The notes under the pieces: model-generated
Seen by the model: the letters and a program-made list of their open reading frames with translations, nothing else
What the model was told of the DNA's origin: nothing
The model's database searches: none
Made by a program: the position numbers and the translations under genes
In this document: positions 9,532 to 17,964 of the stretch, in pieces
Position numbering within the stretch: the first letter of the stretch is position 1
How the letters are laid out: each line of letters opens with the position of its first letter
NCBI RefSeq assembly: GCF_022968395.1
Contig: NZ_JALJQZ010000017.1
Coordinates: 23,852-87,851, forward strand
Origin: Affinirhizobium lemnae
Lineage (GTDB): Bacteria; Pseudomonadota; Alphaproteobacteria; Rhizobiales; Rhizobiaceae
Direction of reading: 5' to 3'
Length of the DNA: 64,000 nt

Positions 9532-9633
9532 AAAAAAAAGGGCCTCGAATTTCTTCGGGCCCGTGAGGATGAAGGTTTACCAAACCTCCAGAGGGGAACA
9601 GCTGAGGGCGACAGGATTGCCGCCGGGACAGCT
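9532..9633 (-). ncRNA. abcR: AbcR/alpha-r15-type small RNA, copy B
   Basis: About 102 nt on the reverse strand between lsrB and arsR. It has a hairpin near the 5' end, then the unpaired C/U-rich anti-Shine-Dalgarno block TTCCCCTCTGGAGG (9585-9598), and a 3' terminator stem (GGGCC.../...GGCCC) with eight T residues. It shares a nearly identical 24-base core with copy A 200 bases away. Tandem AbcR1/AbcR2 sRNAs in exactly this position (between the LysR gene and an ArsR gene, near trxB) are known in rhizobia, where they repress ABC-transporter mRNAs with Hfq. The 5' end is inferred from the promoter. Confidence 0.8.
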
Positions 9634-9639
9634 AAACTA

Positions 9640-9668
9640 GATATGGAAGCTGTCACCAGCTTCAACAA
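9640..9668 (-). promoter_or_regulatory. promoter of sRNA copy B
   Basis: Reverse-strand TTGTTG (-35) at 9663-9668, a 17-base spacer, and CATATC (-10) at 9640-9645. The predicted start near 9633 gives an RNA of about 102 nt. It matches the copy A promoter in both hexamers and spacing. Confidence 0.6.
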
Positions 9669-9722
9669 GGGGCTGGGATCGTCCGGGGCAAGAATTTTGT
9701 TCAACAAGGGCAATGGAAGCTT

Positions 9723-9841
9723 AAAAAAAGAGGGCCGCCGGATCGCTCCAGGGCCCTTGTAAGTGTGAAGGTATATAAACCTCCAGAGGGGAACAGCTGC
9801 TGCGGCGGAACTGGGAGGAAAAGCCGCCATGTGCATCAGCT
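9723..9841 (-). ncRNA. abcR: AbcR/alpha-r15-type small RNA, copy A
   Basis: About 119 nt on the reverse strand, directly downstream of lsrB. The 5' stem-loop (GGCGG/CCGCC, 9803-9827) exposes TTCCTCCC in its loop. A second anti-Shine-Dalgarno block TTCCCCTCTGGAGG follows at 9781-9794, then an AU-rich linker and a terminator stem (GGGCC/GGCCC) ending in seven T residues. Length and organisation match the published AbcR1/AbcR2 family (118-nt class) of Agrobacterium and Sinorhizobium. I cannot say which copy corresponds to AbcR1. Confidence 0.82.
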
Positions 9842-9847
9842 GAGGGC

Positions 9848-9876
9848 GATATGGTGCTTTCATGAGCAGAGAACAA
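9848..9876 (-). promoter_or_regulatory. promoter of sRNA copy A
   Basis: Reverse-strand TTGTTC (-35) at 9871-9876, a 17-base spacer, and CATATC (-10) at 9848-9853. Start predicted near 9841. It lies about 95 bases downstream of the lsrB stop; LsrB/VtlR is known in related species to activate an AbcR promoter. Confidence 0.6.
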
Positions 9877-9969
9877 TGCTTTTTTGTGCAGGGCAGCCAT
9901 GCTTGAACTGCAATGCTGTATCAGCTTTTCCAGATCGTTCGCTCGGCGAGCATTTTTACCCTGCTCGTA

Positions 9970-10872
9970 TCAGAAGCTCCAGTTGCGGGCCTTGGCAACA
10001 ATGAAGTCACGAAAGACCTTCAGCTTGGCAGCGTTCTTCATCTCGTCCGGGTAGCAGAAATAGGTATCGAATGACGGGATATCCGCGTTGATGGCAAGCT
10101 GGATGAGGCCCGGGTCGCGACCGACGATGTAATCTGGCAGCACCGCGATGCCGATGCCGAGCAGGCACGCGCGCTTGATCGATGTCTGGCTGTTGATCTG
10201 CAGATGCGGCAGTCGAGGATTGTCAGACGAGCGCCCGGCATATTCGAGCCAGTTCACGTCCAGCAGGTAGTTGGGCGCCGGTTCACCAAATGTGATGATG
10301 CGGTGCGTATCCAGATCCTCGATAGTCTGGGGCTCTCCAAAACGATTGATGTAGGAGGGTGCCGCATAGACATGCATGTGCACGGTAAAGAGCTTGCGCT
10401 GAATGAGGTCCGATTGCTGCGGCTGACGCAGACGGATGGCGCAATCGGCGTGGCGCATGTTCACATCCAGCTCCTCGTTATCGAGGATGAGCTGTATAGA
10501 CATTTCTGGGTAAAGCTGCAGGAACTCCTGCACCTTGTCGGTCAGCCAGCCCTGGCCAAGGCCGACGGTTGTGGTGACACGTAATTTGCCACTTGGCTTT
10601 TCCGTTGTCTCGGTCAGCTGAACCTTGACGGATTCCAGCTTGAGCAAGACATCGTGTGCCGTTCTGTAGAGGAGTTCGCCCTGTTCCGTCAGGATCAGGC
10701 CGCGCGCATGGCGGTGGAAGAGCTTGACGCCCACATCCTGTTCCAGCGCGCTGACCTGACGGCTGATGGCCGACTGGGATAGGTGCAACTTATCCGCCGC
10801 ATGCGTGAAAGAACCGGCCTCCGCTGCCGCGTGGAAGATGCGCAATTTATCCCAATCGAGTGGCACGCCCAT
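9970..10872 (-). CDS. lsrB: LysR-type regulator LsrB/VtlR
   Basis: A 300-residue LysR-type regulator. The N-terminal winged HTH (residues 8-66) contains GSFTHAADKLHLSQSAISRQVSALEQ, followed by a periplasmic-binding-protein-like effector domain. Sequence and context (trxB immediately upstream, AbcR sRNAs immediately downstream) identify it as LsrB of Sinorhizobium / VtlR of Brucella and Agrobacterium. That regulator is needed for LPS, redox balance and host colonisation, and it activates AbcR sRNA genes. The start lies 2 bases after the trxB stop, so the two are translationally adjacent in one operon. Confidence 0.9.
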   Translation of the reverse strand: MGVPLDWDKLRIFHAAAEAGSFTHAADKLHLSQSAISRQVSALEQDVGVKLFHRHARGLILTEQGELLYRTAHDVLLKLESVKVQLTETTEKPSGKLRVTTTVGLGQGWLTDKVQEFLQLYPEMSIQLILDNEELDVNMRHADCAIRLRQPQQSDLIQRKLFTVHMHVYAAPSYINRFGEPQTIEDLDTHRIITFGEPAPNYLLDVNWLEYAGRSSDNPRLPHLQINSQTSIKRACLLGIGIAVLPDYIVGRDPGLIQLAINADIPSFDTYFCYPDEMKNAAKLKVFRDFIVAKARNWSF

Positions 10873-10874
10873 AT

Positions 10875-11849
10875 TTACTCCGCAGCCTGAGCCATAGGTT
10901 GGATGCCGGCAAGGAACCGCTCTGCTTCAAGAGCTGCCATGCAGCCCATGCCGGCGGCGGTAATGGCTTGGCGGAATGTGTCGTCTGTCACGTCGCCCGC
11001 GGCGAAGACGCCGGGAATGCTGGTCGCTGTCGAGTCCGGCGCCGTCCAGAGATAGCCGTTAGATTTCAGCTTCAACTGATCCTTGAACAGTTCCGTTGCC
11101 GGAGCGTGGCCGATGGCGACGAAAACACCATGGATCGGCATCTCGGTTATCGCTCCGGTTCTGGTGTCGCGGATCCGGGCACCGGTGACCGATGGCGGCA
11201 TCGGCGGCTTGGCGGGCTCGCCAATGATTTCCGCAATCTCCGAATTCCAGAGAACATTGACATTGGGGCGCTGGAACAGGCGCTCCTGTAATATCTTTTC
11301 TGAGCGGAAGCTATCCCGGCGGTGAACGACGGTGACAGACTTCGCGATGTTGGACAGGTACAGTGCCTCTTCGACGGCGGAATTTCCGCCTCCGACCACG
11401 ATGACATCCCGGTTGCGATAGAAGAAGCCGTCGCAGGTTGCGCAGGCCGAGACGCCAAAGCCCTGGAAATGCTGTTCGCTCTCGATGCCCAGCCACTTCG
11501 CCTTGGCACCGGTTGCGATCACCAGCGTGTCGGCCGTCCAGGTCTGGCCGGAATCGGTGCTGATAACGAACGGTTGCTGCGACAGCTCAACCTTCGTCAC
11601 CAGATCGTTCACGATTTCCGTGCCGACATGGTGCGCCTGCTTAAGCATCTGTTCCATCAGCCACGGACCCTGGATGGGGTCAGCAAAGCCTGGATAATTT
11701 TCCACATCGGTGGTGATCATCAACTGGCCACCCTGTTCCATGCCGGCGATGAGAACGGGCTTCAGCATGGCGCGGGCGGCGTAGATGGCTGCAGTGTATC
11801 CTGCGGGGCCGGAGCCGATGATCAGGACCTGCGTATGACGGGCAGACAT
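10875..11849 (-). CDS. trxB: thioredoxin-disulfide reductase
   Basis: A 324-residue low-molecular-weight thioredoxin reductase that transfers electrons from NADPH through FAD to thioredoxin. It has the N-terminal FAD motif GSGPAGYTAAIYAARA, the redox-active CATC at residues 136-139, the NADPH Rossmann motif VVGGGNSAVEEALYL, and the C-terminal FAD segment GVFAAGDVTDDTFRQAITAAGMGC. First gene of a trxB-lsrB operon, which couples thiol redox to the LsrB regulator. Divergent from the Lrp-type gene across 250 bases. Confidence 0.97.
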   Translation of the reverse strand: MSARHTQVLIIGSGPAGYTAAIYAARAMLKPVLIAGMEQGGQLMITTDVENYPGFADPIQGPWLMEQMLKQAHHVGTEIVNDLVTKVELSQQPFVISTDSGQTWTADTLVIATGAKAKWLGIESEQHFQGFGVSACATCDGFFYRNRDVIVVGGGNSAVEEALYLSNIAKSVTVVHRRDSFRSEKILQERLFQRPNVNVLWNSEIAEIIGEPAKPPMPPSVTGARIRDTRTGAITEMPIHGVFVAIGHAPATELFKDQLKLKSNGYLWTAPDSTATSIPGVFAAGDVTDDTFRQAITAAGMGCMAALEAERFLAGIQPMAQAAE

Positions 11850-12099
11850 GATTTCTATCCTTCAGGGATTGCAGGGGAACGAGCGCTGTTCGCGCAGAAG
11901 CAATCCATCGATTATGTTAACTCGCTCCCATTTATGATTGAACCATGTTCCAGTTCAAGGGCAGCTTTGCATCAGAGGCAGGCCAGCCTTGCGTTCTGCA
12001 CAATATTAGGTGCGTCTTTCAGTGCACATTGGCGTGAATTTCTTGCGTTCAGGGCAGCAATGGCTAATACCACTGGAAAACATATCAGAGGAATTCCGC

Positions 12100-12567
12100 G
12101 TGCTGCGAGTCGAACTCGACACCACTGACATCAAGATCTTGCGTGAATTGCAGCGTGATGGCCGCATGACCAATGTGGAATTGGCAGAGCGCGTTGGCAT
12201 TTCCGCGCCTCCTTGCCTGCGACGCGTTCGCAAGCTGGAGGAGATGGGGATCATTGAAGGTTATGCCGCCATCCTGAACGGGCCGAAGCTCGGATACGAT
12301 CTGGTGGCCTTTTGCCTCATCGGCCTGAAGCATCAATCGGAAGCCAATCTGAAGGCCTTTGCTGCTCTGGCCGAAAGCTGGCCGATCGTGCGCGAAGCAT
12401 GGATGGTGTCCGGCGACAGCGATTTTCTGCTGCGTTGCACAGCTGAAAATCTGACGAAGTTTCAGGATTTCGTCATCGAGGTTCTAGCCGCCAACGAGCA
12501 TGTGGACACGGTTCGCACGATGCTGACGATCCGGCAGGTCAAGAAACTGGGGCTGGTCGAGATCTGA
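12100..12567 (+). CDS. Lrp/AsnC-family transcriptional regulator
   Basis: A 155-residue regulator. The HTH at about residues 5-50 (DTTDIKILRELQRDGRMTNVELAERVGISAPPCLRRVRKLEEMG) is followed by an RAM/AsnC ligand-binding domain ending with MLTIRQVKKLGLVEI. A GTG start at 12100 is chosen: AGAGGA lies 7 bases upstream, and it gives the family's usual length, whereas the in-frame ATG at 12010 would add 30 atypical residues. Members are octameric amino-acid-responsive regulators. It is divergent from trxB and may act on that shared region. The downstream neighbour is convergent, 2 bases away. Confidence 0.88.
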   Translation: MLRVELDTTDIKILRELQRDGRMTNVELAERVGISAPPCLRRVRKLEEMGIIEGYAAILNGPKLGYDLVAFCLIGLKHQSEANLKAFAALAESWPIVREAWMVSGDSDFLLRCTAENLTKFQDFVIEVLAANEHVDTVRTMLTIRQVKKLGLVEI

Positions 12568-12569
12568 TC

Positions 12570-13379
12570 TCAGGGCCGATCAAACGGAACCCGCAGATTA
12601 CGTACCCGGCTCGACGGATTGAACCGATTGCCGCGCCACGCAAACGTCGCCTGGGATGCGAGACGTCGAACTTCGCGGTCGAGTTTCTGAAGAAGCGTTC
12701 GCTTCTGCTTCTTTTTCTCCACTGCCCAGGCCCGCTCGATTTCTCCGCCAAGGCCCACCTGATGGCTCGGCAGGAACTGATCCTGGATGCAGAGGGCAGG
12801 AAGCGTCTGATAGATCACAAGTTCGTCAAACAGAGGCGAGACCGGATCGAAGACCAGATGATCAACCGCATGCGCGCTTTGTCCGATGGCTTTCAGCAGT
12901 CGGAGTGCGGCTTTTGGCGTGATGATGTAACCCGCCAGACCAAGATGGCCTGATCTCAATCGCGCCAGCTGTAGCCCGGAACCCGCGTTGATGTCCTGCC
13001 GATCAACCGAGACAGGGCGCAGGGTGGTTTCGAACTTGACGATATCCGCATCCGCTGGCAGCCAATCCGTATGCGCCAGCCAGTGACGCGCGCTGGCAGC
13101 GATATGGACATCATCTTCCAGCACGACACACGGCTTGTCTTGCTCAACCGTATTTTGCCAGGCCTGTCTCTGGCTTAGCAGAATGCCCACTTCGCCGGGT
13201 GTCAGGATCAGGCTTCCGTCGTCTCTTGCCGCCGACCACGTGCGCAAGGCTTCGGGTTCCAGCGCCTTGCCGTCCACGGCGGGAATTCGGGCCCAGGCGA
13301 GACCAAGGCCGTCCAGCAGCGTCCGCATGCGCTGCATGCGGTCTGTGGCGCGATCCAGATTGATGACGAAGACCTGCAT
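12570..13379 (-). CDS. glycosyltransferase family 25, LPS core biosynthesis
   Basis: A roughly 269-residue GT25 (LOS glycosyltransferase) protein. It has the N-terminal VFVINLDRATDRMQRM, the nucleotide-sugar-binding acidic motif LEDDV at about residues 87-91, and the central GLAGYIITPKAALRLL. The family transfers galactose or related sugars to lipooligosaccharide cores at the inner membrane. It lies directly downstream of the lpsB-like gene, in the position where S. meliloti carries further lps genes. Start: ATG at 13379; a TTG at 13388 would overlap the upstream stop codon by four bases and is possible. Confidence 0.83.
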   Translation of the reverse strand: MQVFVINLDRATDRMQRMRTLLDGLGLAWARIPAVDGKALEPEALRTWSAARDDGSLILTPGEVGILLSQRQAWQNTVEQDKPCVVLEDDVHIAASARHWLAHTDWLPADADIVKFETTLRPVSVDRQDINAGSGLQLARLRSGHLGLAGYIITPKAALRLLKAIGQSAHAVDHLVFDPVSPLFDELVIYQTLPALCIQDQFLPSHQVGLGGEIERAWAVEKKKQKRTLLQKLDREVRRLASQATFAWRGNRFNPSSRVRNLRVPFDRP

Positions 13380-13384
13380 CACGG

Positions 13385-14443
13385 TCAACCGCGCGCCAAG
13401 AGGCGAGCATAGACTTCGCCGATTGCCCGCGCTTCTCCTTCTATGGAGAAATTCTGGCGTGCATGGGCAAGAGAATTGCTGCTCGCCTGCGCCAGCCGTT
13501 CATCGTCTTCGAGGTAAGGACCAAGAGCCGTCACGAAATTTTCGACGGAGCCGCGGCCAACGATATGGCCGGTCTGGCCCTCCACGACAAGTTCCGGAAA
13601 TGCGCCGACATCGGATGCAATCACAGGCACAGCGCTTGCCATCGCTTCCAGCGGGGTCAGGCCGAAACCCTCCCAGCGTTGCGGTGCAACGAACAGGTCT
13701 AGAGCGCGATACCAGTCGGGAATATTCGTATGTTCACCGACGAACAGGATACGGTCTGAAAGCCCGGCAGCCTTGACCTTTTGCTTCAGTTCTTCCTCGA
13801 AAGCCATGTGCTTGGCAGTGGCGCGACCGGCAATCACGCCTTTCCAATCCGGGTGAGACGGCAGAAGGCGGAGCAAGGCATCTACAAAAAGATCGGTCCC
13901 CTTCTGATGTCGGACGCGACCGAAGCAGCCGATGTAGCGAAAACCGGGATCAAGGCCGACAGCAGACTTTGCGGCAGCCTTGTCCGCAGCCGGAGAAAAC
14001 CGCTCGAGATCAATGCCGTGAAGGATCACCGTGCTCTCGCGCTCAAGGTATGAGGCTGTTTTCTGGCAGACGGCGATGACGCCATCCATGCGCGAGATCA
14101 ACCACTTCGTCCAGCCGCTATGATGCCGTTGCGAGGCCGAAGTGAACAGAAGTCTGAGCGGCATTCGAAACACATCCCGCAGGATGATGCCGGGCAGCAT
14201 TTCGATGTTCCGACGAGCGTGCCACACGCGGCAGGTCTGGCCTGAAGGCGGCTTCCAAAGCTGAGGTGCTTGCCATGCCTTCATGGAAGGCAAAGAAGAA
14301 GGAAGTCCCGGCCCGAAGGTGATGACCTTCTGGCCGAGTGCATTCTGGACCGGGACAAGCTGGATGACGGTCGAGGTGACGCCCGACAATCTTCGCTTGA
14401 AGTGCGGGGCAATGATCTCAACCTGAGAAAGAGGTGAGGGCAC
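13385..14443 (-). CDS. lpsB: LPS core glycosyltransferase, LpsB/LpcC-like (GT4)
   Basis: A GT-B-fold retaining glycosyltransferase. It has the N-terminal FKRRLSGVTSTVIQLVPVQNALGQKV, the domain II start YIGCFGRVRHQKGTDLFVDAL, and the E-x7-E nucleotide-sugar motif EGFGLTPLE. By sequence and by position beside greA, lrp-type, trxB and lsrB genes it corresponds to S. meliloti lpsB / R. leguminosarum lpcC, an LPS-core mannosyltransferase. A GTG at 14443 gives 352 residues, near the LpsB length, and clears greA; an ATG at 14506 would overlap greA by 44 bases and add an atypical basic leader. Confidence 0.82.
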   Translation of the reverse strand: MPSPLSQVEIIAPHFKRRLSGVTSTVIQLVPVQNALGQKVITFGPGLPSSLPSMKAWQAPQLWKPPSGQTCRVWHARRNIEMLPGIILRDVFRMPLRLLFTSASQRHHSGWTKWLISRMDGVIAVCQKTASYLERESTVILHGIDLERFSPAADKAAAKSAVGLDPGFRYIGCFGRVRHQKGTDLFVDALLRLLPSHPDWKGVIAGRATAKHMAFEEELKQKVKAAGLSDRILFVGEHTNIPDWYRALDLFVAPQRWEGFGLTPLEAMASAVPVIASDVGAFPELVVEGQTGHIVGRGSVENFVTALGPYLEDDERLAQASSNSLAHARQNFSIEGEARAIGEVYARLLARG

Positions 14444-14462
14444 GAGTGCTTTGCGCCTTCTA

Positions 14463-14939
14463 TCAACCCCAGGAGACGGAGAGGATCTCGTAAGCCTTCG
14501 AGCCACCCGGCGCGTTGACCTCGATCGAATCGCCGACCTCTTTGCCGATCAGGGCGCGGGCGATGGGCGAAGAAATGGAGATGCGACCTTCCTTGACGTC
14601 AGCTTCCTGATCGCCAACGATCTGGTAGGTCTTCTCTTCGTCAGAGTCTTCATCAACGAGTTTGACCTTGGCACCGAACTTGATCTTTGAACCCGACATC
14701 TTGGTCAGGTCAATGACTTCCGCGCGCGCCGTCAGGTCTTCGAGTTCCGTAATGCGGCCCTCGTTAAGGCTTTGGGCTTCCTTGGCGGCATGATATTCAG
14801 CGTTTTCCGAAAGATCGCCGTGGGCGCGTGCCTCCGCAATGGCTTCGATAATGCGGGGACGTTCCTCCTGCTGGCGCCAGCGCAGCTCTTCCTGCAGCTT
14901 GGTGAAGCCAGACGGCGTCATCGGTACCTTTTCAACCAT
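14463..14939 (-). CDS. greA: transcription elongation factor GreA
   Basis: A 158-residue Gre factor. The N-terminal coiled coil (residues 1-78) carries the conserved [42 protein letters not shown] with the acidic DLSENAEY tip, which reaches the RNA polymerase active site to stimulate cleavage of backtracked RNA. The C-terminal FKBP-like domain ends in [12 protein letters not shown]. Full length. It heads a reverse-strand run with lpsB and the GT25 gene. 275 bases separate it from the divergent radical-SAM gene. Confidence 0.97.
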   Translation of the reverse strand: MVEKVPMTPSGFTKLQEELRWRQQEERPRIIEAIAEARAHGDLSENAEYHAAKEAQSLNEGRITELEDLTARAEVIDLTKMSGSKIKFGAKVKLVDEDSDEEKTYQIVGDQEADVKEGRISISSPIARALIGKEVGDSIEVNAPGGSKAYEILSVSWG

Positions 14940-15214
14940 TTCTCATTTTCCTCAGTCTTATGCCCACAACTGGCAGACACAAAAAGAAACAGGTTCCGGA
15001 GCGGTGCTTCGGAACCATGTGAAAACTCTTCTAGCGTCATCATAGCAGAATCGCGAAGCGGAAAGCCAGCAAATTCGAGACAGGGTTTTTTCTGCTGCCG
15101 AACAGGGGATGGTCGGCTCGCCCGATAATCCGATCGAAAGCGAAAGCGCCTATTTTGTAACCAACTCCGAAAAGGATCGTTGACTCCATCGACAAGAACT
15201 TTTAGTGAACATCC

Positions 15215-16450
15215 GTGATGAAAAAGTCGCTGAAAGAACGTTTGGCTATCCTTTCCGATGCAGCGAAGTATGATGCGTCCTGCGCGTCTAGCGGTACTAC
15301 GCGGCGCGATTCAATCTCGTCTGGAGGATTGGGGTCGACAGAAGGGTCTGGCATTTGCCACGCCTATGCGCCCGATGGCCGCTGTATTTCGCTTCTGAAA
15401 ATACTGCTGACGAACTTCTGCATTTATGATTGCGCCTACTGCATCAATCGGTCGTCCTCAAATGTAGAGCGTGCGCGCTTTACGCCGGAAGAGGTGGTTT
15501 GGCTGACCATGGAGTTCTATCGCCGGAATTACATCGAGGGCTTGTTTCTTTCCTCCGGCATTATCCGCTCGTCTGACCACACGATGGAGGAAATGGTCAA
15601 AATCGCGCGGGATTTGCGCACGGTTCACAATTTTCGCGGCTATATTCACCTGAAGACGATCCCGGAAGCGTCTGCGGCATTGATCGAGGAGGCTGGGCTT
15701 TATGCCGACCGTTTGTCGATCAATATCGAATTGCCCACGGACAAAGGCATCAGCCAGTTCGCACCGGAAAAGAAGCCCGAGGGTATCCGTCGCGCCATGG
15801 GTGATCTTCGGTTGAAGATCGAGGATGCATCCGAGCCGACATTAAAGACCAAGCGTCGGAAGAAGTTCGTACCGGCCGGGCAGAGTACGCAGATGATTGT
15901 TGGCGCTGATGGAGCCAATGACGCGACCATTCTCGGGACGAGCGCACGGCTGTACGGAAGTTACGGTCTGAAGCGGGTTTATTATTCGGCGTTTAGTCCG
16001 ATACCGGATGCATCCTCCAAGTTGCCGCTCATCAAGCCGCCGCTCGTGCGAGAGCATCGTCTTTACCAAGCGGACTGGCTTTATCGTTTCTACGGCTTTG
16101 ATATCGGCGAAATCACATCTGCAACCGCAGACGGAAACCTCGATCTGGAACTGGATCCCAAGCTGGCATGGGCGCTTGCGCATCGGGATTGCTTCCCCGT
16201 AGATATCAACAAGGCCCCGAAGGAGATGCTTCTCCGGGTGCCGGGCTTCGGTACCAAGACGGTCAGATCCATCCTGTCGTCGCGGCGTTTCCGTCGGCTC
16301 AGGATCGAAGATCTCGGTCGTCTCGGTGTGTCCTTGCGCAAGGTGCAGCCCTTCATTGTGGCTGATGGCTGGACGCCGCACCGGATGATCGATCGCAGTG
16401 ATTTGCGACAGATGTTCTCGCCGCAGCCTGAGCAATTGACGCTATTCTGA
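15215..16450 (+). CDS. radical SAM protein of the UDG-linked DNA-modification/repair family
   Basis: A 411-residue radical SAM enzyme. The [4Fe-4S] motif CxxxCxxC is C69-C73-C76 in NFCIYDCAYCINRSS. It fits the group called putative DNA modification/repair radical SAM protein (rSAM linked to UDG). The C-terminal region contains a helix-hairpin-helix DNA-binding motif (APKEMLLRVPGFGTKTVRSILSSRRFRRLRIEDLGRLG, about residues 332-370), consistent with a DNA substrate. Its stop codon overlaps the next gene's start by one base (TGATG), so the two are translationally coupled. The reaction is unknown. The nearby Lys/Arg-rich segment KTKRRKKF is also notable. Confidence 0.85.
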   Translation: MMKKSLKERLAILSDAAKYDASCASSGTTRRDSISSGGLGSTEGSGICHAYAPDGRCISLLKILLTNFCIYDCAYCINRSSSNVERARFTPEEVVWLTMEFYRRNYIEGLFLSSGIIRSSDHTMEEMVKIARDLRTVHNFRGYIHLKTIPEASAALIEEAGLYADRLSINIELPTDKGISQFAPEKKPEGIRRAMGDLRLKIEDASEPTLKTKRRKKFVPAGQSTQMIVGADGANDATILGTSARLYGSYGLKRVYYSAFSPIPDASSKLPLIKPPLVREHRLYQADWLYRFYGFDIGEITSATADGNLDLELDPKLAWALAHRDCFPVDINKAPKEMLLRVPGFGTKTVRSILSSRRFRRLRIEDLGRLGVSLRKVQPFIVADGWTPHRMIDRSDLRQMFSPQPEQLTLF

Positions 16451-17922
16451 TGCTGAAGATCTGTCTCAATGGATGTGGCGACTTTACGGAATGGCGCTAC
16501 GCGGCGCGTGTTCTTCTAATGTGTGATGTGACCCCGGCCGATGTGGTGTGGGAAAGCGGCTCATCGGTCGAGAGCGGTCTGGGTTTCGGCGAGAGCGAAT
16601 TGCCGGTTCCGTCGCCAACAGCGGCTGCACCCAGTGTACCGCCGGCGTTTCTCGATCTGGCGCAGACGGTCATCTGTCATTCGAATCCGGACCGCTTTGC
16701 CCTGCTGTATCGGTTGCTCTGGCGCATTCGATCAGAGCGTCATCTGATCGGTATCGTTTCAGACCCGGATGTCATTGCTGCGCGCAAGCTGGAGAAATCT
16801 GTCCGCCGCGACAGCCACAAGATGAAAGCCTTCGTGCGCTTCAAGGAGGTTCCCTCTCGCGATCCGATGGAGCGGCGGCGGGCGTTTTTTGCCTGGTTCG
16901 AGCCGGATCATTACATCGTGGCGCGGATGGCACCGTTCTTCAAACGCCGCTTCTTCGATATGGACTGGGTCATTGCAACACCGAAGGGCTCTGCCGCCTG
17001 GGACGGCGAGGAGCTGACCGTCTCCGACGAACCCGCCGAGAAGCCGGAAATCCGCGACGACGCCGATGATCTCTGGCGTATCTACTATGCCAATATCTTC
17101 AATCCCGCGCGGCTGAAGGTGAAGGCAATGACGGCGGAGATGCCGAAGAAATACTGGAAGAACCTGCCGGAGGCGGACCTTATTCCCGACCTCATTGCCA
17201 ATGCCGAAGCCAAGGTGCGGGAGATGGCCGAACGTGCTGCCTCCCAGCCGCCTGCGTTTCACCAGCGGCTTCAGGACCGCATGGCTGCCGGCGAACTGAA
17301 TGAGCCATCATTTCCAGAGGGGACACTGGAAGCTCTGCGTCAGGATGCCCGTCACTGTACCCGTTGCGAACTGCATTGTCGGGCAACCCAGACTGTGTTT
17401 GGCGAAGGCTCGCAATCGGCCAGGGTCATGTTCGTCGGTGAACAGCCGGGGGATCAGGAGGATCTGGCTGGCCGTCCCTTCGTTGGTCCGGCTGGCAAGG
17501 TTTTCGACACGGTGGTCAATGAGGTCGGGTTGGATAGGCGTGAGTTTTACGTCACCAACGCGGTGAAGCATTTCAAATACGAACCGCAGGGAAAGCGCCG
17601 TATTCACCAGAAGCCGAACCAGGGTGAGATACAGGCTTGCCGGTGGTGGTTGACCAAAGAGGTGGAACTGATCAAGCCGTCTCTGGTGGTGGCTATGGGT
17701 GCGACGGCCTATTACGCTTTGACCGATCACAAGGAAAAGCTTCAGGATGTGCGCGGCATGTCCATCGCGATGAGTAGCGGTTGCACGTTGTTTGTGACTG
17801 TTCATCCATCCTATTTGCTACGCATTCCCGACGAAGCTAGGAAGTCAGCGGAATTCGAGAAGTTCCGGTTGGATATGGCGGCTGTCCGGCGGCTGGCGCA
17901 AGAATCTCCAGCGATACGGTGA
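16450..17922 (+). CDS. DUF4130-UdgX fusion, uracil-DNA-binding/glycosylase family protein
   Basis: A 490-residue two-domain protein. Residues about 1-240 are the DUF4130 domain linked to radical SAM genes (YRLLWRIRSERHLIG, FVRFKEV, WFEPDHYIVARMAPFFKRRF). Residues about 280-485 are a family-4-like uracil-DNA glycosylase with Fe-S cysteines (C303, C306), the GEQPGDQEDLAGRPFVGPAG active-site loop, and the UdgX-specific insertion KRRIH at 382-386. In characterised UdgX the equivalent histidine (here H386) forms a covalent bond with the uracil-site sugar, so this protein may trap rather than release damaged DNA. It is coupled to the upstream radical SAM gene. Confidence 0.85.
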   Translation: MLKICLNGCGDFTEWRYAARVLLMCDVTPADVVWESGSSVESGLGFGESELPVPSPTAAAPSVPPAFLDLAQTVICHSNPDRFALLYRLLWRIRSERHLIGIVSDPDVIAARKLEKSVRRDSHKMKAFVRFKEVPSRDPMERRRAFFAWFEPDHYIVARMAPFFKRRFFDMDWVIATPKGSAAWDGEELTVSDEPAEKPEIRDDADDLWRIYYANIFNPARLKVKAMTAEMPKKYWKNLPEADLIPDLIANAEAKVREMAERAASQPPAFHQRLQDRMAAGELNEPSFPEGTLEALRQDARHCTRCELHCRATQTVFGEGSQSARVMFVGEQPGDQEDLAGRPFVGPAGKVFDTVVNEVGLDRREFYVTNAVKHFKYEPQGKRRIHQKPNQGEIQACRWWLTKEVELIKPSLVVAMGATAYYALTDHKEKLQDVRGMSIAMSSGCTLFVTVHPSYLLRIPDEARKSAEFEKFRLDMAAVRRLAQESPAIR

Positions 17923-17964
17923 AATGATTGATGGTATGGGCCACGTGGAAACGTCTGTGCTCCT

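Noticed and set aside
9152..9583. 143-codon version of the ArsR regulator
   Set aside because: The extra 45 codons run through the predicted operators and the sRNA terminator, while the start at 9448 has a perfect ribosome site.
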